Made by a program: the position numbers and the translations under genes. Below, piece after piece: positions 1 through 6,195 of a DNA stretch of 6,195 nucleotides. This stretch comes from an uncultured Bacteroidales bacterium. Its GTDB lineage: Bacteria; Bacteroidota; Bacteroidia; Bacteroidales; Muribaculaceae. How positions within the stretch are numbered: position 1 is the stretch's first letter; each line of letters begins with the position of its first letter. Location: NCBI GenBank assembly GCA_945828175.1, contig CALZQD010000106.1, positions 1-6,195 of the forward strand, written 5' to 3'. The notes beneath the pieces were generated by a model. The model worked only from the letters and a program-made list of their open reading frames with translations, did not search any database and was not told where the DNA came from.

Positions 1-187
1 TTTAACCTTGCGGTGCCTAAAGTTTAACTTCTTTTACCGCTGTTAAAATAACTAAAAATTAGTTTGCAATTAAAAAATTATACCTAAATTCGCCTATATA
101 AAGTAAAAGTTGTCACCAACCTAAATCTGAAACCGATTAACAACCTAAAACATATCAATTTAATTACCCCAAAATCTTACCACATTT
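1..187. other. AT-rich intergenic leader without a gene
   Basis: This stretch is much more AT-rich than the coding DNA after it and holds no convincing reading frame of its own. It contains a probable promoter around 63-92, then about 95 bases of untranslated leader before the ATG at 188. No Shine-Dalgarno sequence precedes that ATG, which is normal for Bacteroidetes. A 6-bp inverted repeat, AACTAA (50-55) and TTAGTT (59-64), overlaps the putative -33 box, but it is short and AT-only in most positions. The upstream gene is outside the window, so the window does not show whether this is a divergent or a tandem intergenic region. Confidence 0.6.
63..92 (+). promoter_or_regulatory. Probable Bacteroidetes-type promoter for the propeller-amidase operon
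   Basis: TTTG at 63-66 is followed after 18 bases by TAAATTCG at 85-92. This matches the Bacteroidetes -7 consensus TAnnTTTG at all defined positions except the seventh. The spacer is one base shorter than the usual 19-21. An alternative -7 box is TACCTAAA at 81-88. It lies in the same ATTATACCT context (77-85) as the much better promoter at 5157-5187, but it has no good -33 box at the right distance. Transcription would start near position 95-100. The assignment rests on consensus matching only. Confidence 0.42.
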
Positions 188-1093
188 ATGAAAAATTTTA
201 TTTTTTCGGCTTTGGCATTGTGCGTAGGTATGGCGGCATCGGCCCAGCTGGTCAATGTTGAGTCTGTCAGCAAGATCAGCCTTCCCCAGGGTGTGTATGT
301 CAACGTCCCCACAATCAGCCCCGACGGTAGTTTTGTCGTAGTGTCTGACCTCGAAAACACGACACTCAAGAGCATCGACCTCGCTACCGGCTCAAGCAAG
401 CTCCTGACTGACAACGGCAGCGGCCACGGCGTCAAAATCAGTGACGACGGCCGCACGGTAGTCTTCCGCCAGAGGACTGTCGGCAAAAACCACTTGACAA
501 AGACAGGCCTGCTTAGCGTCGACCGCGTCTCGGGCAAGACAACCGAGATTGTCAAGCCCTCGCGCAACCTCAACGCCGGCTTCACTGTCGCCAACGGCAC
601 GGTGACCGCCGTAGAGAAAGGCCGCGCAAAGACCAAAAGCATCAACGGTGCGAAGGCAACAGCCGCTCCCGTCGTCTCGATCAACTACGGCCACCTCGAC
701 GTCACCGTCGACGGCAAGACAACAACAATCGACCCGCAGGGCCGCGGCAGCTATCTCTGGCCCGCCCTCTCGCCCGACGGCACAAAGATTGTCTACTGGC
801 TGGCCGGCGCAGGCTGCTTCGTCTGCAACCTCGACGGCTCGAACCCTGTTAAGCTCGGCGTTCTCCGTGCAACGACGTGGATCGACAACAATACCCTCGT
901 CGGCATGCACGACATTGACGACGGTTCATTCATTATTTCATCAGAACTCATCGCCACAGACCTCCGCGGCACACGCCAGACCCTCACGGGCAGCGACGTC
1001 ATTGCCCTCAACCCCTCTGTCTCGGCCGACGGCAAGACCCTCGTCTTCTCGACCCCCGACGGTGAACTCTATATGGTCAAACTCTCTAAATAA
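188..1093 (+). CDS. Secreted TolB-like (PD40/WD40-like) beta-propeller protein
   Basis: This is a 301-residue protein predicted to be exported and to fold as a beta-propeller. Residues 1-19 form a signal peptide: Met-Lys-Asn, a hydrophobic core and a likely cut after Ala-Ser-Ala before Gln20. The mature part carries the SPDG-type turns of PD40/TolB repeats: SPDG at 44-47, SDDG at 85-88, SPDG at 195-198 and SADG at 279-282. Each is followed by a hydrophobic strand such as KIVYW or TLVFS. With less regular blades near 130-180 and 230-268, about six blades can be counted, as in the TolB propeller. No catalytic motif is visible, so a binding or scaffold role is inferred. A CxxC pair (C210, C213) lies in the fourth counted blade. 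The TolB N-terminal domain is absent, so it is not an orthologue of Tol-Pal TolB. The start fits because the signal peptide begins there. The amidase gene follows 9 bases after its stop codon. Confidence 0.85.
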   Translation: MKNFIFSALALCVGMAASAQLVNVESVSKISLPQGVYVNVPTISPDGSFVVVSDLENTTLKSIDLATGSSKLLTDNGSGHGVKISDDGRTVVFRQRTVGKNHLTKTGLLSVDRVSGKTTEIVKPSRNLNAGFTVANGTVTAVEKGRAKTKSINGAKATAAPVVSINYGHLDVTVDGKTTTIDPQGRGSYLWPALSPDGTKIVYWLAGAGCFVCNLDGSNPVKLGVLRATTWIDNNTLVGMHDIDDGSFIISSELIATDLRGTRQTLTGSDVIALNPSVSADGKTLVFSTPDGELYMVKLSK

Positions 1094-1102
1094 GCGCCCG
1101 AT

Positions 1103-4100
1103 ATGAAAAAGATATTCTACGCATCAGCCATGGCGCTTATCATCGGCGCCGGCTCAATGACAGCAAAGACCGCCGACGAACTCCGCGTCTACATCAATCC
1201 CGGCCACGGCAGCTGGACAGCCAACGACCGCCCCAACCCCCTCGTCGGCCACAAGGCATACTCGGCTGTCGGCACCGACACCACCAACTTCTTCGAGACC
1301 AACACCAACCTGCGCAAGGGCTTCGGCGTACTCGAGAAACTGCGTGCCATGGGCCTCAAATTCGACCCGACCCTCAATCAAACCGGCGAACGCCACCGCA
1401 TCGGCGCTGCCCGCGACATGAGCAACAACATCGTCATGAGCCACGTCAAAGTCGGCCCCTATGAAGACGAGAACCTCACGCGCGGTCAGCTCGAAAGCCG
1501 CATCAGCAGCTGCACCGACCCTGTCGAACTCGCGCGCCTCAACGGTCTTCTCGAGCGCTGCGAACTCTATAACCGCAACCTCACCGAGGTCGCTGTCGAA
1601 GTCGACGCCAACAACTTCGACATGTTCATCTCGATTCACTCAAACGCCGCCACCGAAGGAACGACGACCAACTTCCCGCTCTTCCTCTACCGCGGCTATG
1701 ACGATGTCAGCAAAGAAGACGCCAACGTCGGCGTAGCCTTCCAGACAGAAAACCGCAAGATGGCCGACGCCTGCTGGGGCTATGCTTTCGAGAACCCCCA
1801 CATGGGCTGGACGGCTTACAGCGCCACCAATAAAAACCTCCGCGGCGACATCAACTTCTACGGCAGCAGCTCTGTCGCCCGCGGCTACCGCGGCTATCTC
1901 GGCGTGCTCAAGCACGGCGTCAGCGGCTTCCTCGTCGAGGGCTACTTCCACACATACCAGCCCGCACGCCACCGCGCCATGAACTGGGACGTCGACTATA
2001 TGGAAGGTGCAGCCTATGCCCACGGCATCGCCGACTACTTCGGTCTCAAGAAAGAATCGACCGGCGACATCTACGGCATAGCCCGCGACCTCCACGAGAA
2101 ATTCACCGACCAGTATTACAAGGCCAACCCGATGACCAAAGACATCTATCTACCTATCAACAATCTGAAGGTTCTCCTCAAGAAAGGCAATGATGTCGTG
2201 GCCGAATATACCACCGACAACAACTATAACGGTGCGTTTGTCTTCAGAAACGTCGAACCCGGCGACTACACCCTCGAGTTTGTCAGCGAAGCCTACAAGC
2301 CCGGCGAACCCGTCGCCGTCACCGTCAAGGCAGCTTCGATCAGCTACCCGACTGTCGACCTCGAGAGCACCTCTTACGAGCCCCCGGCCGTCGACTATGT
2401 CAACTATCCCGATGAATTCAACACCGGCGCAGTCCTCGCCCGCGACGAATACAATCTCAAGACCGATTATGTCGACCAGGCAATCGAAGAGCTCGCCGGC
2501 AAGACCGTCCGCCGTATGATCGCCCGCGGCAAACTGCTCTACATCCTCGCTCTCGACGCCGAGAACGCTCCGACGCTCATCGTCTACAACACCGATACCA
2601 AAGCCGTTGTCGCCAACGTCTCGACCGAAGGCATGGGCGACGTCGCAAGCATGCAGCAGCTCGCCTGCTCTGACATCCAGCTTACAGCCGATGGTATCCT
2701 CCTGGCCTGCAACAAGACCAAGACATATTACAGCCAGACTCAGATGAACGAAGACGGCGTCAAGGAACGCGGTACATTCAAGGTCTACAAATGGGCCAAC
2801 GACGAGAACGGTCTGCCTACAGGCAAACCCGAAGAATGGCTGACCTCGCAGCACACCGGCAACTGGTACCGCTCGTATGCAGGCGACACCTTCGCTTACT
2901 CAGGCACCTCTGAGGACGGCAAGGCTGTCTTCTCTTGCGAGACCACAGGCTCGTCGCGCAATGTCCGCACGATGCTCATGCCCGTCGTCTCAGGCAACAA
3001 GGCAGGCGAATCATTCCACCAGCCTCTGACACCTGACAAAGAAGGCTACTTCGGTGCTACCGTCCTCGGCGACGACTACCGCTTCGTCACCTCGCCCCTC
3101 AGCGACGACAATTATATAGTAGTAGGTTCGGGCGAAAACGCTCCCGCTCTCGAATATGAATTCGGCCACTTCAACGGCGACCCCGAACTCGCCAAACTTC
3201 CCGCCGAAGTCATGGGCAACGTCATTCCCCGCTCAGGCTTCTTCAAATATGCCGGCCACAGCTTCATGGTAGCTCCGGCCATCGAGGAAGGCAAATCGAC
3301 AGGTATCCTCCTCGCCGACGTCACCGCCGGTCTTGACAAAGCCAAGACTATTGCCACCGTCAATTCGACTCTCGAAGGCGCCGAAATCGCCAATATCGCC
3401 GCAGGAGGTGTCAGTTCTGTCAGCCGCGAAGCTCTCGACAACGTCACAGCAGGCTGGTTTGACCTCTATCTGCTCCGCGCCAACGGCCTCCTCACCAAAT
3501 ATACCATCAAGGAAGTCGAGCAGGCCAAGGGTCGCGCCGAATATGCCTATGACCTCAAGGCCGAGGCCGACGCAACCGACGCCGACCTGTATAAGGTTAC
3601 GTTCAAAGCCACAGGCGACGCTCCCGAGGCTAACCTCGTGCTGACCCACACCGTCCACGGCCATGTCGTCGTCACTATCCCGATGGGTCCCGTCGTCAAA
3701 GGCGAGAACTCGTTTGACTTCAACGCCCGCGACCTCGAAATCGGCGGCGAATATAACTGGGCCGTCGAAATCGTCGGCAAGACTGTCGCCGAAGCCGGTC
3801 TCTACTACTCTGAGAACAATGGTCTCACCGTCCGCGGCGGTGTCGTCACCATTCAGGATACCGAGAGCCCCAACTTCGGCTACACCGTCGTTGCTCACGG
3901 CAATAACAACGGTTTCGACATCTATCAGCCCGACGGCACAAAAGTCGGCCACTTCCTCGACAATCACCCCATGCTGACGCCCAAAGGCACAAACCAGTCG
4001 TCAGTCTTCCGTGGTGACGAACGCGAAGGCCTCGCAGTCTTCCCCGACTGGTCTGACAAGGGCGCAGGTTACTGGATTCTCGATCCCACAAACCCGACCG

Positions 4101-4987
4101 ACCTTACCAGCCTCCTCGCCGGCACTCGTGACGGCAAGGGCTCTTATACCTACGAAGGCACCATCATCGGTGGCGGCAGCAGCTGTATCGCCTTCCAGGG
4201 CAAGGGCGACGACACCAAGGTCTACTCGTTCCTCGAAGACTATCCCTCGGGCAACATGGCAGGCTCTCAGAACGCCGTCTACCGCTATGATCTCGGCTCT
4301 GCAGCCCAGATTACCCGCATCCCCGACTTCAAGTTCGAGGCTCTCAACGGCGCCGGCCGTCTGGCTAACCAGAATGTCGACATCACAGCTGTCGAGAACG
4401 GCTTCTTCGCTTCTCAGTGCCGCGGTGCAGGCAACAACAGCTTAGGCACACCCTGCTTCCTCTACGTCGGTAACGACGGCGTCGAGCTCTTCAACTCGGG
4501 TGCCGCAGGTGATGCAGGCCTGACCGAAACTCTAATCTCGAGCGCTTCAGGTCTCGCCATCAACCGCACACGCGACATCCTCGCTGTAGGTCAGTATGAC
4601 TGCATCACTATCTACAGCGTCGCCTGGGCCGAGAACGGCACACCCTCGTTCACCAAACTTTACAACATCCCGACCGCAAGCATCCAATGGGATCACATGA
4701 AGTTTGACTACGCCGGCAACCTCCATGTCTTCGAACGCGAGAGCAACGGCTACCACGTCTACTCACTTGTAGCCGAATCGCCCCGCGTGGCTGTTCCCGC
4801 CAAGAAAGAGATGACAATCAAGTCGTCGAACGACGGTGTCGAGTCAATCGTTACCGACGCTCCCGACAGCGATGAAGAAGCCATCTACTACAACCTCCAG
4901 GGCATACGCGTCGCAGCCGACAACATGGCTCCCGGCGTCTATGTCAAGGTCGTTGGCGACAAAGCCACGAAGATCGTTGTGCAATAA
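1103..4987 (+). CDS. Large secreted N-acetylmuramoyl-L-alanine amidase (Amidase_3) with propeller-like tail
   Basis: Amidase_3 enzymes cut the amide bond between N-acetylmuramic acid and L-alanine of the peptidoglycan stem. This 1294-residue protein has a signal peptide (about 1-21). The catalytic domain spans about 26-315: H35 in NPGHG, E65 in ExxxNL, H179 in SIHSNA (predicted zinc ligands) and the catalytic Glu E279 in FLVEGYF. All are present, so activity is expected. A helical, charged insert fills about 95-160. Residues 351-421 resemble a carboxypeptidase-regulatory-like beta-sandwich. Residues 435-805 and 925-1225 look like repeated beta-strands of propeller type, around a possible Fn3-like segment at 815-905. 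The last 35 residues (NLQG, PGVY, TKIVVQ) resemble the C-terminal tail of secreted Bacteroidetes proteins and type IX secretion cargo. Dedicated cell-wall amidases of this family are usually only a few hundred residues long. The gene probably shares a transcript with the upstream propeller gene. The amidase call is firm; the assignment of the remaining domains is tentative. Confidence 0.88.
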   Translation: MKKIFYASAMALIIGAGSMTAKTADELRVYINPGHGSWTANDRPNPLVGHKAYSAVGTDTTNFFETNTNLRKGFGVLEKLRAMGLKFDPTLNQTGERHRIGAARDMSNNIVMSHVKVGPYEDENLTRGQLESRISSCTDPVELARLNGLLERCELYNRNLTEVAVEVDANNFDMFISIHSNAATEGTTTNFPLFLYRGYDDVSKEDANVGVAFQTENRKMADACWGYAFENPHMGWTAYSATNKNLRGDINFYGSSSVARGYRGYLGVLKHGVSGFLVEGYFHTYQPARHRAMNWDVDYMEGAAYAHGIADYFGLKKESTGDIYGIARDLHEKFTDQYYKANPMTKDIYLPINNLKVLLKKGNDVVAEYTTDNNYNGAFVFRNVEPGDYTLEFVSEAYKPGEPVAVTVKAASISYPTVDLESTSYEPPAVDYVNYPDEFNTGAVLARDEYNLKTDYVDQAIEELAGKTVRRMIARGKLLYILALDAENAPTLIVYNTDTKAVVANVSTEGMGDVASMQQLACSDIQLTADGILLACNKTKTYYSQTQMNEDGVKERGTFKVYKWANDENGLPTGKPEEWLTSQHTGNWYRSYAGDTFAYSGTSEDGKAVFSCETTGSSRNVRTMLMPVVSGNKAGESFHQPLTPDKEGYFGATVLGDDYRFVTSPLSDDNYIVVGSGENAPALEYEFGHFNGDPELAKLPAEVMGNVIPRSGFFKYAGHSFMVAPAIEEGKSTGILLADVTAGLDKAKTIATVNSTLEGAEIANIAAGGVSSVSREALDNVTAGWFDLYLLRANGLLTKYTIKEVEQAKGRAEYAYDLKAEADATDADLYKVTFKATGDAPEANLVLTHTVHGHVVVTIPMGPVVKGENSFDFNARDLEIGGEYNWAVEIVGKTVAEAGLYYSENNGLTVRGGVVTIQDTESPNFGYTVVAHGNNNGFDIYQPDGTKVGHFLDNHPMLTPKGTNQSSVFRGDEREGLAVFPDWSDKGAGYWILDPTNPTDLTSLLAGTRDGKGSYTYEGTIIGGGSSCIAFQGKGDDTKVYSFLEDYPSGNMAGSQNAVYRYDLGSAAQITRIPDFKFEALNGAGRLANQNVDITAVENGFFASQCRGAGNNSLGTPCFLYVGNDGVELFNSGAAGDAGLTETLISSASGLAINRTRDILAVGQYDCITIYSVAWAENGTPSFTKLYNIPTASIQWDHMKFDYAGNLHVFERESNGYHVYSLVAESPRVAVPAKKEMTIKSSNDGVESIVTDAPDSDEEAIYYNLQGIRVAADNMAPGVYVKVVGDKATKIVVQ

Positions 4988-4994
4988 TGCACAA
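4977..4994 (+). repeat. Perfect 7-bp inverted repeat straddling the amidase stop codon
   Basis: TTGTGCA (4977-4983) and TGCACAA (4988-4994) are exact reverse complements separated by ATAA, which contains the TAA stop codon (4985-4987). The RNA could form a 7-bp hairpin with a 4-base loop, extendable by one G-U pair. No T-run follows, so it does not look like an intrinsic terminator. The right arm is part of the first heptamer of the adjacent array, so the left arm is an inverted copy of the repeat unit within the final codons (Val-Val-Gln). Confidence 0.7.
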
Positions 4995-5028
4995 TTCTCA
5001 ATGCACAATGCACAATTTGTAATGCAAA
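4987..5028. repeat. Heptamer tandem repeat, six units, consensus ATGCACA
   Basis: Six 7-base units run in perfect register from the last base of the stop codon: ATGCACA (4987), ATTCTCA (4994), ATGCACA (5001), ATGCACA (5008), ATTTGTA (5015) and ATGCAAA (5022). Every unit begins AT and ends in A. Three are identical and three have drifted, with no insertions or deletions. From general knowledge, short heptameric arrays of this style (AATTATG- or CAATGCA-like) occur between genes in many Bacteroidetes genomes, often right after stop codons. Their function is not known to me. Confidence 0.75.
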
Positions 5029-5110
5029 ACCAAGCATAACAGCGACTTAGTAGAGATGTACCATGACACATCCGCCTGAACGCAAAGCATTGCGCATAAC
5101 CTAATAATCA
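5029..5110. other. Gene-free spacer with weak inverted repeats
   Basis: No reading frame or RNA gene is recognisable here. Two weak dyads are visible: GATGT (5055-5059) with ACATC (5068-5072), and CGCAA (5081-5085) with TTGCG (5090-5094) around a 4-base loop. The stretch near 5052-5072 could be a decayed copy of a palindromic intergenic repeat beginning GTAGAGA, but this rests on recollection of the style of such elements and not on an alignment. Confidence 0.35.
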
Positions 5111-5148
5111 GCAGCGAGAGCCATCCGGTCCTCGCTGCTTGCTTTTTT
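5110..5148 (+). terminator. Rho-independent terminator after the amidase gene
   Basis: A 9-bp stem pairs A5110 plus GCAGCGAG (5111-5118) with CTCGCTGC (5131-5138) plus T5139. After one A-C mismatch, a G-U pair and two C-G pairs can extend it to a 4-base loop (5123-5126). A T-rich tract follows: TTGC, then six T residues at 5143-5148. It lies about 120 bases past the amidase stop and just before the next promoter, so it would end the propeller-amidase transcript. Confidence 0.8.
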
Positions 5149-5156
5149 ACAAAAAA

Positions 5157-5187
5157 TTTGCAGGTTTGAAAAATGATTATACCTTTG
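5157..5187 (+). promoter_or_regulatory. Strong Bacteroidetes-type promoter for the TraB/GumN gene
   Basis: TTTG (5157-5160), a 19-base spacer and TACCTTTG (5180-5187) match the Bacteroidetes primary sigma factor consensus (TTTG, 19-21 bases, TAnnTTTG) exactly. Transcription would start around 5190-5195, giving a leader of about 80 bases that is A-rich before the ATG and has no Shine-Dalgarno sequence. The -33 box begins only 8 bases after the terminator T-tract, so the gene seems insulated from the upstream operon. Confidence 0.8.
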
Positions 5188-5273
5188 CCGTGTGTTAGTG
5201 ATATACAACACTGCGACATCAACCAACGAATTAATAACTAATTTATAAAAACATATCTCCAAAACATCACATT

Positions 5274-6146
5274 ATGAAAAGATTAGTCCTCGCTTTCCTC
5301 GCAGTTCTCCTGTGCATTCTGATGCTTCGCGCCGACATTCTCTGGCGCGTCGAAGGTCCCGGCATCAAGTCGCCGAGCTATATTTTCGGCACACACCATA
5401 TCGCCCCGGTCGCGTTGCTCGACTCGATTAACGGCTTCGACGATGCTTTGGCGTCGGTCGACGCTGTCTACGGCGAATTCGACATGGCTCAGATGATGGC
5501 GCCCGCCACCCGGCAGCAGCTCATGGCAGCCGCTATGGCGCCGCAGGACAGCCTCCTGACAGCAGTGCTGACGCCGGCGCAGGTCGACTCACTCGACATT
5601 ATCCTTAAGGAATATCTTGGCCCGATGATGTCGGTGCAGGCTTTCGCGGCGATGAAGCCGGCGATGGTCCAGACCGTCCTCACGATGGCAATGAACCAAA
5701 AATTTTTCCCCGATTTCAACCCCGCCGAGCAACTTGACGGCACAATACAGCAGCGCGCCAGCGAGGCCGGCAAAACCGTCGGCGCTCTCGAGACGCTCGA
5801 CGACCAGATAGTCGCGCTCTTCGGCGCACCGATAACAAAACAGGCCAAAGAGCTTATGGAAGTCGTCGCCGATGACGATAAGGCCTCAGAATCGGCCCAC
5901 CGCCTCGCCGACGCATACATCAAGGGCGATCTCGACGCGATGTGGACCCTGGTAAATGAAGAAATGGACGAAGAAACAGCCCTCAGAATGATCTACAATC
6001 GCAACGACAACTGGGTCGGCATCATCGCCGGCCGCTTGGAATCGGAGCCGACGATGTATGTCGTCGGTGCCGGACACCTCCCCGGCGAGCGCGGACTCAT
6101 CGCGCAGCTCCGCGCCAAAGGTTTCACCGTCACACCTGTAAAATAA
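5274..6146 (+). CDS. TraB/GumN family protein (TIKI-type putative metalloprotease)
   Basis: This 290-residue protein has the hallmarks of the TraB/GumN (PF01963, TIKI clan) family. GTHH at 39-42 is the first GxxH motif and GAGH at 265-268 the second. Between them lie E68 in VYGEFD, the LET-type motif at 172-174 and an RNDNW segment at 243-247 that fits the conserved Arg/Asn-Trp site. In animal Tiki proteins the GxxH and Glu residues support metal-dependent peptidase activity; in bacterial members the substrate is largely unknown. Residues 1-20 form a signal peptide or N-terminal anchor. C14 is preceded by Val-Leu-Leu, which is a poor lipobox, so a lipoprotein is unlikely. The length is normal for the family and the protein looks intact. 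It has its own promoter and sits behind a terminator, so no operon link with the amidase is implied. The ATG at 5274 begins the signal sequence directly. The family call is firm; activity and substrate are unassigned. Confidence 0.9.
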   Translation: MKRLVLAFLAVLLCILMLRADILWRVEGPGIKSPSYIFGTHHIAPVALLDSINGFDDALASVDAVYGEFDMAQMMAPATRQQLMAAAMAPQDSLLTAVLTPAQVDSLDIILKEYLGPMMSVQAFAAMKPAMVQTVLTMAMNQKFFPDFNPAEQLDGTIQQRASEAGKTVGALETLDDQIVALFGAPITKQAKELMEVVADDDKASESAHRLADAYIKGDLDAMWTLVNEEMDEETALRMIYNRNDNWVGIIAGRLESEPTMYVVGAGHLPGERGLIAQLRAKGFTVTPVK

Positions 6147-6190
6147 CGTGAGTTCGATATAAGCCATCAGAACAAGGTCAGCTGATTGTC

Positions 6191-6195
6191 ATGAA
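6191..6195 (+). CDS. Possible start of a further gene cut by the window edge
   Basis: The last five bases are ATGAA, which could encode Met-Lys. The three complete genes here all begin Met-Lys with a signal peptide, and the ATG lies 44 bases after the TraB/GumN stop codon with no terminator between. A downstream gene on the same transcript is plausible. Five bases cannot establish a gene or its function. Confidence 0.25.

Noticed and set aside
50..64. Inverted repeat AACTAA/TTAGTT as an operator at the first promoter
   Set aside because: Only 6 bp and AT-rich in an AT-rich leader, so expected by chance. It overlaps the -33 box but nothing else supports regulator binding.
160..910. Two overlapping - strand frames (160-684 and 392-910) over the propeller gene
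   Set aside because: They lie opposite a gene with a clear signal peptide and PD40 repeats. Their translations show no family features.
648..1106. A + strand frame overlapping the end of the propeller gene
   Set aside because: Ser/Thr/Arg/Pro-rich translation typical of an out-of-frame reading of GC-rich coding DNA.
2150..2854. Long open frame on the - strand (234 residues) within the amidase gene
   Set aside because: It is antisense to a confirmed reading frame. The strong codon bias there suppresses stop codons on the opposite strand, and the translation is Val/Asp/Gly-rich with no recognisable motif or signal peptide.
3233..3967. Long open frame on the - strand (244 residues) within the amidase gene
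   Set aside because: Same mirror effect of GC-rich codons: low-complexity translation, no promoter and no start context.
4987..5028. Heptamer array as a CRISPR array
   Set aside because: Units are 7 bases and directly abutting with no spacers, and no cas genes are nearby.
5274..5333. TraB/GumN protein as a lipoprotein with C14 as the lipidated cysteine
   Set aside because: The residues before C14 are Val-Leu-Leu, which lacks the small residue needed at -1.
6166..6186. ATCAG/CTGAT dyad and TCAGCTGA palindrome after the TraB/GumN gene as a terminator or operator
   Set aside because: Short stem, long loop and no T-run. The 8-base palindrome alone is not significant.

Overview
The window looks like chromosomal DNA from a gut-type member of the Bacteroidales, with Muribaculaceae- or Prevotella-like genomes the closest fit. 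This is inferred from three things. GC-rich coding regions (many GGC, GCC, GAC and CTC codons) are separated by AT-rich intergenic DNA. A Bacteroidetes-type promoter (TTTG, 19 bases, TACCTTTG) lies before the third gene, and no Shine-Dalgarno sequence precedes any start codon. The large second protein has a C-terminal tail typical of secreted Bacteroidetes proteins. The exact taxon cannot be fixed from the sequence alone.

Layout, all on the + strand. Bases 1-187 are an AT-rich leader with a probable promoter and no gene. Bases 188-1093 encode a secreted 301-residue TolB-like (PD40/WD40-like) beta-propeller protein. After a 9-base gap, bases 1103-4987 encode a 1294-residue secreted protein. 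It starts with a zinc-dependent N-acetylmuramoyl-L-alanine amidase (Amidase_3) whose active-site residues all appear intact. It continues with a small beta-sandwich module, two propeller-like regions around a possible Fn3-like segment, and a sorting-type tail. Bases 4988-5273 are intergenic and hold a heptamer tandem repeat abutting the amidase stop codon, a rho-independent terminator and a strong promoter match. Bases 5274-6146 encode a TraB/GumN-family protein with both GxxH motifs. An ATG at 6191 may begin another gene cut by the window edge.

The first two genes probably form one transcription unit exporting a propeller protein and a peptidoglycan amidase, which suggests a shared role at the cell envelope: cell-wall remodelling, daughter-cell separation or turnover of external peptidoglycan. 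The TraB/GumN gene has its own promoter behind a terminator, so it is probably expressed independently, although it too appears to be exported.

I found no phage, transposon, CRISPR, toxin-antitoxin or defence genes. The parts most worth a second look are the enlarged amidase with its helical insert and propeller tail, its pairing with a separate propeller protein, and the heptamer array whose inverted copy lies in the last codons of the amidase gene.
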